DNA of 64,000 nt from Gammaproteobacteria bacterium 42_54_T18 (GTDB lineage Bacteria; Pseudomonadota; Gammaproteobacteria; Pseudomonadales; Ketobacteraceae). The notes under the pieces are model-generated. The model saw only the letters and a program-made list of their open reading frames with translations. It did not search any database and was not told where the DNA came from. The position numbers and the translations under genes are program-made. This document shows positions 51,310 to 60,037 of this stretch, piece after piece; position 1 is the first letter of the stretch, and every line of letters starts with the position of its first letter. The DNA is taken from positions 113,950 through 177,949 of the forward strand of contig MAAL01000054.1 in assembly GCA_002163245.1 (NCBI GenBank), read 5' to 3'.

Positions 51310-53376
51310 TCATATTTTGCGTCTTTTTATATCACGGATAAGGAATCTGGCAGGGTGTAATGCTTCAAGTACTTGCTTATCGGTTGCTATGACATCTCCC
51401 ATAATGATATTTGCTAGTATTTCTGCACAATAGGGCGCGGATGTTATTCCCCGTGACCCATGTGCCAAGCTTACGTATAAACCTTGGTGGTATTTACCAA
51501 GGGGCATTGCATCGCGTAGCATGCCTTTTCGTAATGGCGCGTAATCTTCCACAAAAGCATCAACACAGGGTACAGGTCCAAGCATTGGGAGGTAATCAGG
51601 TGTTTGGCAACGAAATCCCACTCTACCTTTTAAGCCAGGGTTATTTTTCATTTTTTCAGCATTAATAGCGTCCGCGAATGACTTAAGCCCAGCAGTTATA
51701 TTGTTTAGGTTTGTAACATGATCTTCTTGTTGAAGAGTAAGGTGTTTTGCTTTTGGGTGAAATGTCGCCCCAACGCAATGACTTCCATCTCTTGCAGGCG
51801 CTGTATAGCCTTCATAATTTAATGCGTATTTTAACTTCTGTGATTTTTCACTGGCAGGTATATAGCTTACCTGACCTCGTACACTTCGTAATGGCAGGTG
51901 TGCGGTTTGTTTTAGTGTCGATGCACCAAAGCTATTCGCTAGAATCACGATGTCGGATGTTAGTTGTGTATCGGTGTCTGCCTTTTGAAGTGTTAATTGC
52001 CAGTAAGGTTGTTTCGAATGGTGCGTGCTTGAAGAAACCTGAGTGTTTATTTGAACAAGTTCTTTTAACTGCGTGTTACATACTAATGTGATATTGGGGT
52101 GATCAAGTAAAGAGTTGACTACATCAGCTGGGCGTAACCATCCACCTTGTTTGAGTAATAATGCTGGTGTCTCACAGGGGAAACCTATTAGCGCAGTTGT
52201 TTCTTTTGCCGATAAGGGAACGGCGATATCCTGGGGCCAAAGACCACTCTTCACCAATGCAATTTGCTCTAGTCTTTCTTTTTCACAATAAGCCAGACGA
52301 ATGACACCGTTTAAATCCCAATCTTTACCTCGAACAAATTTACTGTTGTTAAGCAACTCAAGTAATAACGGAGTTGAGAATAAGTAGGCAAGCTGGTAAA
52401 AACGATTCTGTGGATTATTATATTGGCTTAGCTTTGTGAACGTTATACCTGTAGGGTTCCCTGAACCTTCTTGCGCAGTTTTTTGGTGTTTTTCTATTAC
52501 CTGTACTAACCAACCGCGATTCGCCAAGTTGCGGGCGATGCTTGCCCCCGCAAGGCCTCCTCCAATAATCGCTGCGGTTCCAGGTGTTTTATAACACACG
52601 GGTCCAGAGAACCATGGTTTTTGGTTGTGCATCAAATGGCTGAGGTGTTTCGTTTTTTTTGTAAAATTGCCATAACAAATTTCTCGTTTTGGTCCTAATC
52701 CAGGGAGCTTGTTAACGTTGAATCCTACCCCAGTTAACCCTTTCCTTACGATACCGGCAGCGGTAAACGTTGAAAATGTGGTTCCAGGGTAGCTTAGCCT
52801 TGCTATTTCATGGAATAACGTAGGGGACCACATATCAGGGTTACGGCTGGGGGTAAACCCATCAAGGAACCAAGCGTCTATCCGCCCCTGAACTTCTTGA
52901 TAAGCTTTTGTGGCATCAGAAAATATTAAGGTAAGGCGAATCTTTCCCCCGGCTAATTCAATAGTATGAAAACCGGGTACCAAAGGGGGGTATTTATTCA
53001 GTAATTCTTGGCAAAAAGGCTCTAAAATAGGCCATTTTTTGTATGCTCTCGTGAGATCGCTTCGTTGCAGGGGGTATTTATCAACGGAAACAAAGTGCAA
53101 ACGACTGTGATTAAAGTTTTGTTGATGCCAAAGCTGCCATGCACAAAGAAAGTTTAATCCAGTTCCAAACCCAGTCTCAGCAATAGTAAAAACGTTACCT
53201 GGGTTATCTTGCCAACACGACCAGCGTTGCTGCAGTTCATTACGCTGTAGAAATACATAGTTGGTTTCTTCTATACCGTTTTCTGATGAAAAGTAATAGT
53301 CGTCAAACGTTTCTGAGTGGGGGGTGTCATCACGCCAGTTGATAGTGGCGGGAGTGATATTGCTGGTATCTTTCAA
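51310..53376 (-). CDS. mnmC: Bifunctional tRNA 5-methylaminomethyl-2-thiouridine biosynthesis protein MnmC
   Basis: The N-terminal half (to about residue 250) is the methyltransferase of the MnmD type, with FDDYYFSSENGIEET, an AETGFGTGLNFL SAM-binding loop and a DAWFLDGFTPSRNPDMW motif. The C-terminal half is the FAD oxidoreductase with IIGGGLAGASIARNLA, a GNPTGITFTKLS segment and GVGATF/HGSRGI-type FAD contacts near the end. Together they convert cmnm5s2U34 to nm5s2U34 and methylate it to mnm5s2U34 in the wobble position of certain tRNAs. The TTG at 53376 is taken as start because AGGA lies 8 bases upstream and the protein then begins as other MnmC do; an in-frame TTG at 53409 is possible. 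Confidence 0.93.
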   Translation of the reverse strand: MKDTSNITPATINWRDDTPHSETFDDYYFSSENGIEETNYVFLQRNELQQRWSCWQDNPGNVFTIAETGFGTGLNFLCAWQLWHQQNFNHSRLHFVSVDKYPLQRSDLTRAYKKWPILEPFCQELLNKYPPLVPGFHTIELAGGKIRLTLIFSDATKAYQEVQGRIDAWFLDGFTPSRNPDMWSPTLFHEIARLSYPGTTFSTFTAAGIVRKGLTGVGFNVNKLPGLGPKREICYGNFTKKTKHLSHLMHNQKPWFSGPVCYKTPGTAAIIGGGLAGASIARNLANRGWLVQVIEKHQKTAQEGSGNPTGITFTKLSQYNNPQNRFYQLAYLFSTPLLLELLNNSKFVRGKDWDLNGVIRLAYCEKERLEQIALVKSGLWPQDIAVPLSAKETTALIGFPCETPALLLKQGGWLRPADVVNSLLDHPNITLVCNTQLKELVQINTQVSSSTHHSKQPYWQLTLQKADTDTQLTSDIVILANSFGASTLKQTAHLPLRSVRGQVSYIPASEKSQKLKYALNYEGYTAPARDGSHCVGATFHPKAKHLTLQQEDHVTNLNNITAGLKSFADAINAEKMKNNPGLKGRVGFRCQTPDYLPMLGPVPCVDAFVEDYAPLRKGMLRDAMPLGKYHQGLYVSLAHGSRGITSAPYCAEILANIIMGDVIATDKQVLEALHPARFLIRDIKRRKI

Positions 53377-53532
53377 TGGTTGGATCCTAAAGATAAACAA
53401 AGCTGACAATAACTGGTCTGTTTTACGTGACCACGATAATTAGGGCTTTTATATATTCGTAATGGGTTCTACATTAAGATTCCCTATGAATAACAATATT
53501 TTATGATAGCGCTAACTTAATAAGGCCACGTA

Positions 53533-54455
53533 GTGTTTACTTCTATTATTCAGCAAGTCTCTTCTGTATTTTCCCCAACATGGCCCATAGTTGCCCCAGT
53601 ATTTCTGTGTGTTTTTGCGGGTTTTGTCTGGAAAAAGCTAAATCGGCCTTATGATACAGGCTTTGTTAGCCAGCTAGTGATGAATATCGGTGCACCGGCA
53701 TTAATTATTTCAAGTTTATCCATGACGCCTATTACACCTTCTCAGCTAACCAATATGCTTGCTATATGTGCAACACTTATTACAGGATTGCTTATAAGTT
53801 CTGTTATTGTGCTGAAAATACTAGGATATTCCGTTAGGGACTTTATTGTTAGTTTGACGTTTCCTAACGTGGGAAATATGGGATTGCCTCTATGCCTCTA
53901 TGCCTATTTGCCTTTGGAGAAAAGGGTCTTTCATTTGCGTTGGCATTATTTATGATTTTCTCATTGCTGCACTTTTCATTAGGAGTGGCAATTTTGTCTG
54001 GGCGATCCGTGTTAAAACAAACCATAACGAACCCCATTATTTATTCAGTTATCGCTGCGGCAGCTATGGTGTTTGGAGACTTTCAGTTGCCTTATTGGGC
54101 AAGTAAGTCTGTTAAATTATTAGGTGATTTCACCATTCCAATGATGTTATTAACCTTAGGCGTTTCGTTAGCAACCTTAAAAGTTGAGTATGTGCGAAAA
54201 AGTGTTTTATTAGCGGTGTTGAGGTTAGCTTTGGGCCTGCTTGTAGGGTGGGGGGTCTGCGAAGTATTTGATTTAGAAGGGGTAATGAGAGGGGTTGTTA
54301 TACTTCAAGCGACGATGCCAGTAGCGGTGTTTAATTACATGTTTGCGATGCAATATAACCGTCAACCGCAGGTAATTGCTGGGATGGTGGTGATATCAAC
54401 GCTATTGTCATTTATTACCTTGCCCTGGTTATTAAACTGGTTGGTTGAAATTTGA
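53533..54455 (+). pseudogene. AEC-family transporter broken by an 8-bp duplication
   Basis: The first frame (53533-53955, GTG start with AAGG seven bases upstream) covers the N-terminal half up to NVGNMGLPLC. The second frame (to 54455) resumes with CLFAFGEKGLSFALALF and carries the remaining helices. Deleting one copy of the duplicated CTCTATGC at 53888-53903 joins them into one protein of about 304 residues with ten helices and the GAPAL and NVGNMGLP signatures of AEC (auxin efflux carrier/MdcF-type) transporters. As it stands translation leaves the frame at residue about 121 and ends 20 residues later. Either the gene is freshly inactivated, can revert by slippage, or the duplication is a sequencing artefact. 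Confidence 0.85.
53887..53905. repeat. Tandem 8-bp duplication that shifts the frame
   Basis: CTCTATGC occurs twice in a row (53888-53895 and 53896-53903), and the match extends to flanking C and CT. Eight bases are not a multiple of three, so the duplication breaks the transporter gene. With one copy removed the reading frame gives the expected MGLPLCLFAFGEKG. Confidence 0.9.
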
Positions 54456-54509
54456 CCTTCCCCCCTTAGAGGCTAATCTAGTAATAGGTAGCTTGTATAT
54501 CGCAGGTTA

Positions 54510-57443
54510 ATGATTGCTTGTTATGAGGTGCGCGAGATCAATATCGTTCAGCGTATTGTCATGCTATGGATAGTATTGTTATTTGTTTCACCATTGGTCG
54601 CTCAAGAGGCGGAATTGCATTTGGGTGAGCATAATGGACCTGTGGAGCTCTACCAGTATGTCGATTATTTAAAACACGAAGGTGGAGGTGCGACACTTCA
54701 AAATATCATCGATAAGCCCGCACACGAATGGCAAGCAGTAGGGGGGGACACACCAAATTTCGGGTATTCGGATGCGGCTTTTTGGTTTCGCTTTACCGTT
54801 AGCCGTATTGCAGGTGACTCATCACACCTTATAGAAATTAGTTACCCATTGCTGGATGAATTAACACTGTACGAAGTGCTGGAGACGGGTAGTCGAATAA
54901 TAGCAACGATAGGAGATGGATACCCCTTCGACAAGCGACTTATTGATCATCGAAACTTTCTTTTTCCGGTGAACTTACCTGCCGAGAAAGCTGCTATTTA
55001 CTATCTTCGTGTGAAAACCTCATCGTCTGTTCAAGTGCCGATGACGATTTGGGAAGAGCGATCCTTTTTTGAAGATGCAACCTGGCAAGCAATTGTGCAG
55101 GGTGTGTTTTTTGGTATTATGTTAGTGATGGTGCTTTACAATGGTTTTGTTTTTATTGTCGTGAGGGATATTAGTTATTTCTATTATGTTTTGTATGTGA
55201 CCTCATTTGCATTGTTGCAGGCAACGTTATATGGCTTTGCTTATCAGTATGTGTGGCCAAACAATATATGGTGGAATGATAAAGCGGTAGCATTTTTTAT
55301 ACCCTGCACGTTATTTTTAGTACTTCTTTTTACTAGGGTTTTTTTGGATCTTAAGAGCAAAATATTATATTCATCCAAGAAAAATTACCCTTTAGCAATT
55401 ACCTCCTTTTTGTTGGTTTTTGATCTTTCTTTAGTAATGGGCGCATGCATCTTCCCCTATGTGATTATGATTAAGTTATGTATTGTGGCGGCGTTGGTAA
55501 ATAGTGGCGCAATTATATTTATTGGCTTTAACAGTCTATTCAGAGGGAATGATGCAGCGAAGTATTTTTGTTTGGCTTGGGTAACGTTACTGATTTCGGT
55601 GATTGTTTATGCTTCTAACAAGTTTGGCTGGATACCAAGAAGTTTTTTTACAGAAAATTTTATGCAAATAGGATCAGCAGCGGAAGTTATATTGCTGTCT
55701 TTCGCACTTGCCGATAGGTTTAATAAAGAGCGCCAAGATAAATATGAAGCACAACAGCTTGCGTTGTCTCACGCGTTAAAGGCGCAGGAAGAGCATGATA
55801 AATTAGTTACTATTCAAAAAGAATCCCATGAAAAAGAAGTGCTGTCCATTCATAAGATTATTGAAGCGGAGGCTGAAAGTAAGGCAAAAACACAGTTTTT
55901 GGCGACCATGAGCCATGAGATAAGAACACCGATGAATGGTGTGATTGGTATGGCGGAGTTAATGTTTGATACCTCATTAAACGGTCAGCAGAGAAATTAC
56001 CTTGATGTGATTCGTAATTCAGGACAATCATTGTTGACGATTATTAATGATATTTTGGATTATGCGAAAATTGCAGCGGGTGAAATGGAGTTAGAAAAAA
56101 TAGATGTTGATATCTCGGTTCTAGTACAAGATTGTGTGGAGATGTTTCGACCCATGGCAGAAAAGAAAAAGGTTGAAATTGGTTCGTTAATTAACATCGT
56201 AAATAACCGTAGTATTGTTGTCGACCCTACACGGTTAAGGCAAATTATTACGAATTTAATAAGTAATGCCCTCAAGTTTACTGAGGATGGTTATGTGTGT
56301 GTGGAAGTGTTTGAGGTTGATTCTACAAGTGCTAATAACCGCCTGCGGATTGAAGTTCAGGATACAGGGATCGGCATTAGTCAAGAAAACCAACAGAAGC
56401 TGTTTGCGGCTTTTAAGCAGGCGGATGCTTCTACTACACGTCGATTTGGAGGCACGGGGTTGGGGCTGAGTATTTGTAAGCAATTGGTGGAGTTGATGGG
56501 AGGGGTGATTGGTGTTGAAAGCTCAGCAGGTTGTGGTGCTAAATTCTGGTTTGAAATTGAGATGAATAGTTCGCATCAGGCGGTTCCAGCAATACCTGGC
56601 TCTATGTCTAACGAATCTGTCTTAAATGCCCCTATACATTGTCTATTACTCACAAAAAAACCGTTAGTGAGGCGGTTGATGGAGGCTGCTTCATCAAGTG
56701 TTCAGTCTCTAACGGTTCGTATTATTAGTGATGCGGCAATGGCAGGGGAGTGGGAGCGATCAAGTGATTTGTCAAAAGAGTTGATTATAGTTGATCAAGA
56801 TTGGCCCGCTGAGGCTTTTCAAGTGATTAGGCGGCTGCAAGAGAAGAGTCAGTTTTCATTAAATATTGGACTTATGGTTAGGATGGGGTTCGAATTATCC
56901 AAGGATAGAAGGGCTGAAATTGGAGTTCGCTTCTTGATGCAGAAGCCCTTGTCAGTTGATGAGGTGGTGGAAAATATCGCTCAGTTAACGGGAGACAATG
57001 ACCAAAGGCATATAGCAATACATAAAAAATTGGCTTTCCAAGATTATTCTCATCTCCGTGTACTTATAGCAGAAGACAATCCTGTGAATCAAATGGTGAT
57101 AGTTGGAATGCTGGGAAAATTTAATATTCAAACGGAAGTAGCGGAGAATGGAAAGTTGGCCTTAGAAAAGTTTCAAACGGCTTCATATGATTTTGTGCTG
57201 ATGGATTGTGAAATGCCGATAATGGATGGATTTGAGGCGACTCGCCAAATGCGACGTTTTGAACATGAGAAGTCATTGGCAAAAACACCGATTATTGCGT
57301 TAACTGCTCATGCGATGAAAGAATATAAAGAAAAATTCTATGAAGTGGGCATGGATGCGTATTTAGTAAAACCTATCACGTTAGATCGTTTGGGTGCGAT
57401 ACTTCAAAATACGACACAGGGTTTAATGGGGCAAACAGGGTAG
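54510..57443 (+). CDS. Second hybrid histidine kinase with 7TMR-DISM sensor
   Basis: The order matches the kinase at 48363: signal peptide (to about 32), periplasmic DISM domain ([13 protein letters not shown] near 80), seven helices (about 190-400), a long coiled coil, HisKA ([11 protein letters not shown], His about 468), HATPase_c ([19 protein letters not shown]), a degenerate receiver segment, and a C-terminal receiver ([13 protein letters not shown], Asp about 898; K in YLVKPIT). The two are clear paralogues. The plus-strand orientation and the following LuxR-type regulator and kinase-less DISM receptor suggest a local signalling unit. No Hpt domain is present, so direct transfer to the LuxR regulator would need a partner coded elsewhere. 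The start ATG at 54510 has only AGG close by, so a later start is possible. Confidence 0.9.
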   Translation: MIACYEVREINIVQRIVMLWIVLLFVSPLVAQEAELHLGEHNGPVELYQYVDYLKHEGGGATLQNIIDKPAHEWQAVGGDTPNFGYSDAAFWFRFTVSRIAGDSSHLIEISYPLLDELTLYEVLETGSRIIATIGDGYPFDKRLIDHRNFLFPVNLPAEKAAIYYLRVKTSSSVQVPMTIWEERSFFEDATWQAIVQGVFFGIMLVMVLYNGFVFIVVRDISYFYYVLYVTSFALLQATLYGFAYQYVWPNNIWWNDKAVAFFIPCTLFLVLLFTRVFLDLKSKILYSSKKNYPLAITSFLLVFDLSLVMGACIFPYVIMIKLCIVAALVNSGAIIFIGFNSLFRGNDAAKYFCLAWVTLLISVIVYASNKFGWIPRSFFTENFMQIGSAAEVILLSFALADRFNKERQDKYEAQQLALSHALKAQEEHDKLVTIQKESHEKEVLSIHKIIEAEAESKAKTQFLATMSHEIRTPMNGVIGMAELMFDTSLNGQQRNYLDVIRNSGQSLLTIINDILDYAKIAAGEMELEKIDVDISVLVQDCVEMFRPMAEKKKVEIGSLINIVNNRSIVVDPTRLRQIITNLISNALKFTEDGYVCVEVFEVDSTSANNRLRIEVQDTGIGISQENQQKLFAAFKQADASTTRRFGGTGLGLSICKQLVELMGGVIGVESSAGCGAKFWFEIEMNSSHQAVPAIPGSMSNESVLNAPIHCLLLTKKPLVRRLMEAASSSVQSLTVRIISDAAMAGEWERSSDLSKELIIVDQDWPAEAFQVIRRLQEKSQFSLNIGLMVRMGFELSKDRRAEIGVRFLMQKPLSVDEVVENIAQLTGDNDQRHIAIHKKLAFQDYSHLRVLIAEDNPVNQMVIVGMLGKFNIQTEVAENGKLALEKFQTASYDFVLMDCEMPIMDGFEATRQMRRFEHEKSLAKTPIIALTAHAMKEYKEKFYEVGMDAYLVKPITLDRLGAILQNTTQGLMGQTG

Positions 57444-57492
57444 GTTTTATATTTTGTGATGAGTGTCTCGCTTTTATGTCTATAAAAGCCTC

Positions 57493-57520
57493 GTTACAGT
57501 GTTGGAATCTAGTTACAGTG
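57493..57520. repeat. Direct repeats in the promoter region of the LuxR-type regulator
   Basis: GTTACAGTG occurs at 57493-57501 and 57512-57520, a spacing of 19 bases or nearly two helix turns. This suits side-by-side binding of a regulator. It lies in the 371-base gap 57444-57814, which otherwise holds only a doubtful small frame. Confidence 0.35.
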
Positions 57521-57568
57521 CTTTGTGTTAATACCGCCAGTGTATTGTGCGAAAAAAGACTGCTTTGA

Positions 57569-57766
57569 TTGTTTAATGAGCAGCGAGAGGTTTTTTGGTT
57601 ATTGGTTAACCCACTGGCTTACATCTTGCAACACAACCTTACAGAAAACGGCTACAAAAAGTTACCGAGTAATTTGACAATAGAGACTCTGATGAAAAGG
57701 GTTTATAGCACATTACCTTTTGGCTTTAGAGTTAATCGGAGTGAGGGCCGTTTAACTGTGTTCTAA
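57569..57766 (+). CDS. Doubtful 65-residue frame
   Basis: A TTG-initiated frame fills part of the gap between the kinase and the response regulator. No ribosome site precedes it and I recognise no family. It may be real, a decayed gene, or chance. It is listed because nothing else explains this stretch. Confidence 0.2.
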   Translation: MFNEQREVFWLLVNPLAYILQHNLTENGYKKLPSNLTIETLMKRVYSTLPFGFRVNRSEGRLTVF

Positions 57767-57814
57767 AGCATCATAATAATAATTTTATAAAGCTGTGCTT
57801 TTAGGTGAGATAAA

Positions 57815-58432
57815 ATGAAAACAATAATTGCAGATCATCATGGATTATATCGAGAAGGGCTTAAGTCGCTACTTGTAAAAATTAATACATCCGTGCAAAC
57901 CCAAGAAGTGGATTCTGTTAAACAATTGGACGAGCTGTTATGTTCCCAGAGCGATATTCGATTGGTATTTGTTGATTTACAGATTATCGAAGGCTCCGGA
58001 TTAGATTATTTAAAACGTTTCAAAATGCGTTGGCCCAATGTAGATATTGCTCTACTTTCAAGTGAAAATGATGTGTTTACTGCTCGAGAGGCTATCTCTC
58101 TTGGAGCATCGGGGTGTTTGCTTAAGACTGAGAGCTTTTTTGTGTTGGAGCAGGGCATTAAGTTAATCATGGCGGGAGGTGTTTACGTTTCTGAGCGCTT
58201 TATATCTGAGCCAACCAAAGAAAAAGCCAGAGCAATCCTAGATACATTAACGCCTCGTCAAAAACAAGTGTTAGAATTACTGTCTAGTGGCTTGTCGAAT
58301 AAAGAAATTGGCGGGTTGTTAGCGTTGGCAGAAGGTACGGTAAAAGCCCATGTTGCCGCGTTACTGCGTAGTATTGGTGTTAAAAACAGAACCCAGGCAG
58401 CAAATTGGGCGCGCGATAGCCGGATGATCTAG
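57815..58432 (+). CDS. NarL/LuxR-type response regulator
   Basis: The 205-residue protein has a receiver domain (1-120, acceptor Asp about 53 in FVDLQI, Lys in CLLKTES) and a LuxR helix-turn-helix (about 142-200) with LTPRQKQVLELLSSGLSNKEI and GTVKAHVAALL. The acidic pair that binds magnesium reads ADHH where ADDH is usual, so phosphorylation chemistry may be altered. GGTGAG lies 6 bases before the ATG. It sits between a hybrid kinase and a DISM receptor without kinase, and is the obvious local transcription output of this signalling group. Its targets are unknown; the neighbouring biosynthetic cluster is one possibility. Confidence 0.9.
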   Translation: MKTIIADHHGLYREGLKSLLVKINTSVQTQEVDSVKQLDELLCSQSDIRLVFVDLQIIEGSGLDYLKRFKMRWPNVDIALLSSENDVFTAREAISLGASGCLLKTESFFVLEQGIKLIMAGGVYVSERFISEPTKEKARAILDTLTPRQKQVLELLSSGLSNKEIGGLLALAEGTVKAHVAALLRSIGVKNRTQAANWARDSRMI

Positions 58433-58504
58433 AGCATACATCGAGCTTGTCGTGAAATGATAGTGCGGGGGTAGTCCATTACAAGTTTACGAATCATTTT
58501 ACTG

Positions 58505-60028
58505 TTGCTAACGGCTGTTTTTTCTTTCTCTTGTATGGCCGTTAGTACTGCAGAACATCGTTTGGCTGTCGGGCAACCCCAGATTGATATTGGTAAATCC
58601 TATCATTTTTGGCGAGACCCAACAGGCCAGCAGACCATTAATGAAATCATTCGTCGTCAATATGACCCTCGTTGGACATTGTCGGTAAATACCCCTCCTA
58701 ATTTTCAATATACCAATGACACTGTATGGCTGCGTTTTGAGCTTGCGTCTGCGCAAAACCATGATAGCGATTATTTGCTCGAGTTAGGTTCGCCTTTCCT
58801 TGATGATATCGAGGTGCATCATGTGAAGCGTAATCATTTTGGTGATCTATATATCGCATCATCCATGCGTGGAGGAGATGACTCCACACTTACCCCGCCT
58901 TCAGATTATCGATTTCCCATTTTTCCCATTCAAGTACAAGCAGGAGCGTCGGAGTTAGTATACGTAAAAGTGCGCTCTGGTAGTGCAATTAGTTTTTCTG
59001 CCCGTCTTTGGCAGCGAGATGCATATATGCCATCTGAGCAAACCGCACAGGCATTTTATGGCTTCTTTTTTGGACTAATGATGGTGATGGCTTGTTATAA
59101 CCTGGTTGCGTGGTTGTTTATTAAAGAGCCTATGTACCTCTGTTATGTGTTTTACGTGTTATCTATTGTGTTTTTTCAGGCCTCAATTAGTGGTTTTGGC
59201 GCGTTGTATTTGTGGGGAGGGGCCGATTGGTTGCTTGATAAAGGGCTAGTTATCTCTATTAGTTTAAGCTTTTTATTTGGAGCGTTATTTGTTTGGCATT
59301 TGCTGTTGCTTAAAATTCAACATGTGATTTATCAAAAGGCTGTAATCACTACAATGTGGGCATATTCAGGGATTTTGTTAGCTTCGCTTGTGCTACCTGA
59401 GTCAATTCTTGCTCCAGTTGCACAGGTTGTAGGTATTACCGCTTGTTTAGCGCTGTTGTTGATGGGCTGTTTACTTTCTTGGCAGGGCCATGAAATGGCC
59501 CGATATTTTGTTGTTGCTTGGGGGCTATTGTTGATAGGTACGGTTGTTTTTACCTTAGTTGTTCGTGGAGTGTTACCGCGAACGCCAATAACTGAATATA
59601 TGCAGCCGGTGGGTATGACTCTAGAAGTAATGTTGTTGGCTATTGCAATGGCGTTGCGTGTTAATCAAGAGCGGGATGCTCGTAAGCATGCAGCAAAAAC
59701 AGCATTGGATTTAGCCCAAAAAGTGAATGGAATGAATGCTGAAAAGCTTATCTTGTTCAGTGAAGATAACCAGGTCTTGGAGCACCAGGCGGTTGAGCAA
59801 GACAAGCAACTAGCAGTAATGCGTCAGGAATTGGATGTTATGAAAGGCCGTTTGGATGGAATAGTTCTAGCAGATGCTGTAGAAACGGTAGAAGAGCGAG
59901 CAAATAGCGCTACGCTTACAGAAGGTTCGCCCTCAGGTTTTGAAAGCTTAAGATCCGAAAGCTTAAACTCCGAAAGTGATAAGATAGTTAGTATTGAGCG
60001 GAGGCGGAAAGACTCACACGATAAATAA
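58505..60028 (+). CDS. 7TMR-DISM receptor without kinase, with C-terminal coiled coil
   Basis: A periplasmic DISM domain (about residues 25-175; FQYTNDTVWLRFEL) and seven membrane helices (about 180-395) resemble those of the two kinases nearby. After the last helix there is only a coiled coil (about 395-455) and a low-complexity acidic-serine tail, with no kinase, cyclase or receiver. It may hetero-oligomerise with the kinases or signal through a bound partner. TTG at 58505 is the first ordinary start but leaves the signal peptide without a charged start. An ATT at 58478, six bases after GGGGG, would give MTSLRIILLLL, a better signal. ppc follows 9 bases downstream, so the two are co-transcribed. 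Confidence 0.82.
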   Translation: MLTAVFSFSCMAVSTAEHRLAVGQPQIDIGKSYHFWRDPTGQQTINEIIRRQYDPRWTLSVNTPPNFQYTNDTVWLRFELASAQNHDSDYLLELGSPFLDDIEVHHVKRNHFGDLYIASSMRGGDDSTLTPPSDYRFPIFPIQVQAGASELVYVKVRSGSAISFSARLWQRDAYMPSEQTAQAFYGFFFGLMMVMACYNLVAWLFIKEPMYLCYVFYVLSIVFFQASISGFGALYLWGGADWLLDKGLVISISLSFLFGALFVWHLLLLKIQHVIYQKAVITTMWAYSGILLASLVLPESILAPVAQVVGITACLALLLMGCLLSWQGHEMARYFVVAWGLLLIGTVVFTLVVRGVLPRTPITEYMQPVGMTLEVMLLAIAMALRVNQERDARKHAAKTALDLAQKVNGMNAEKLILFSEDNQVLEHQAVEQDKQLAVMRQELDVMKGRLDGIVLADAVETVEERANSATLTEGSPSGFESLRSESLNSESDKIVSIERRRKDSHDK

Positions 60029-60037
60029 GGATTTGAA

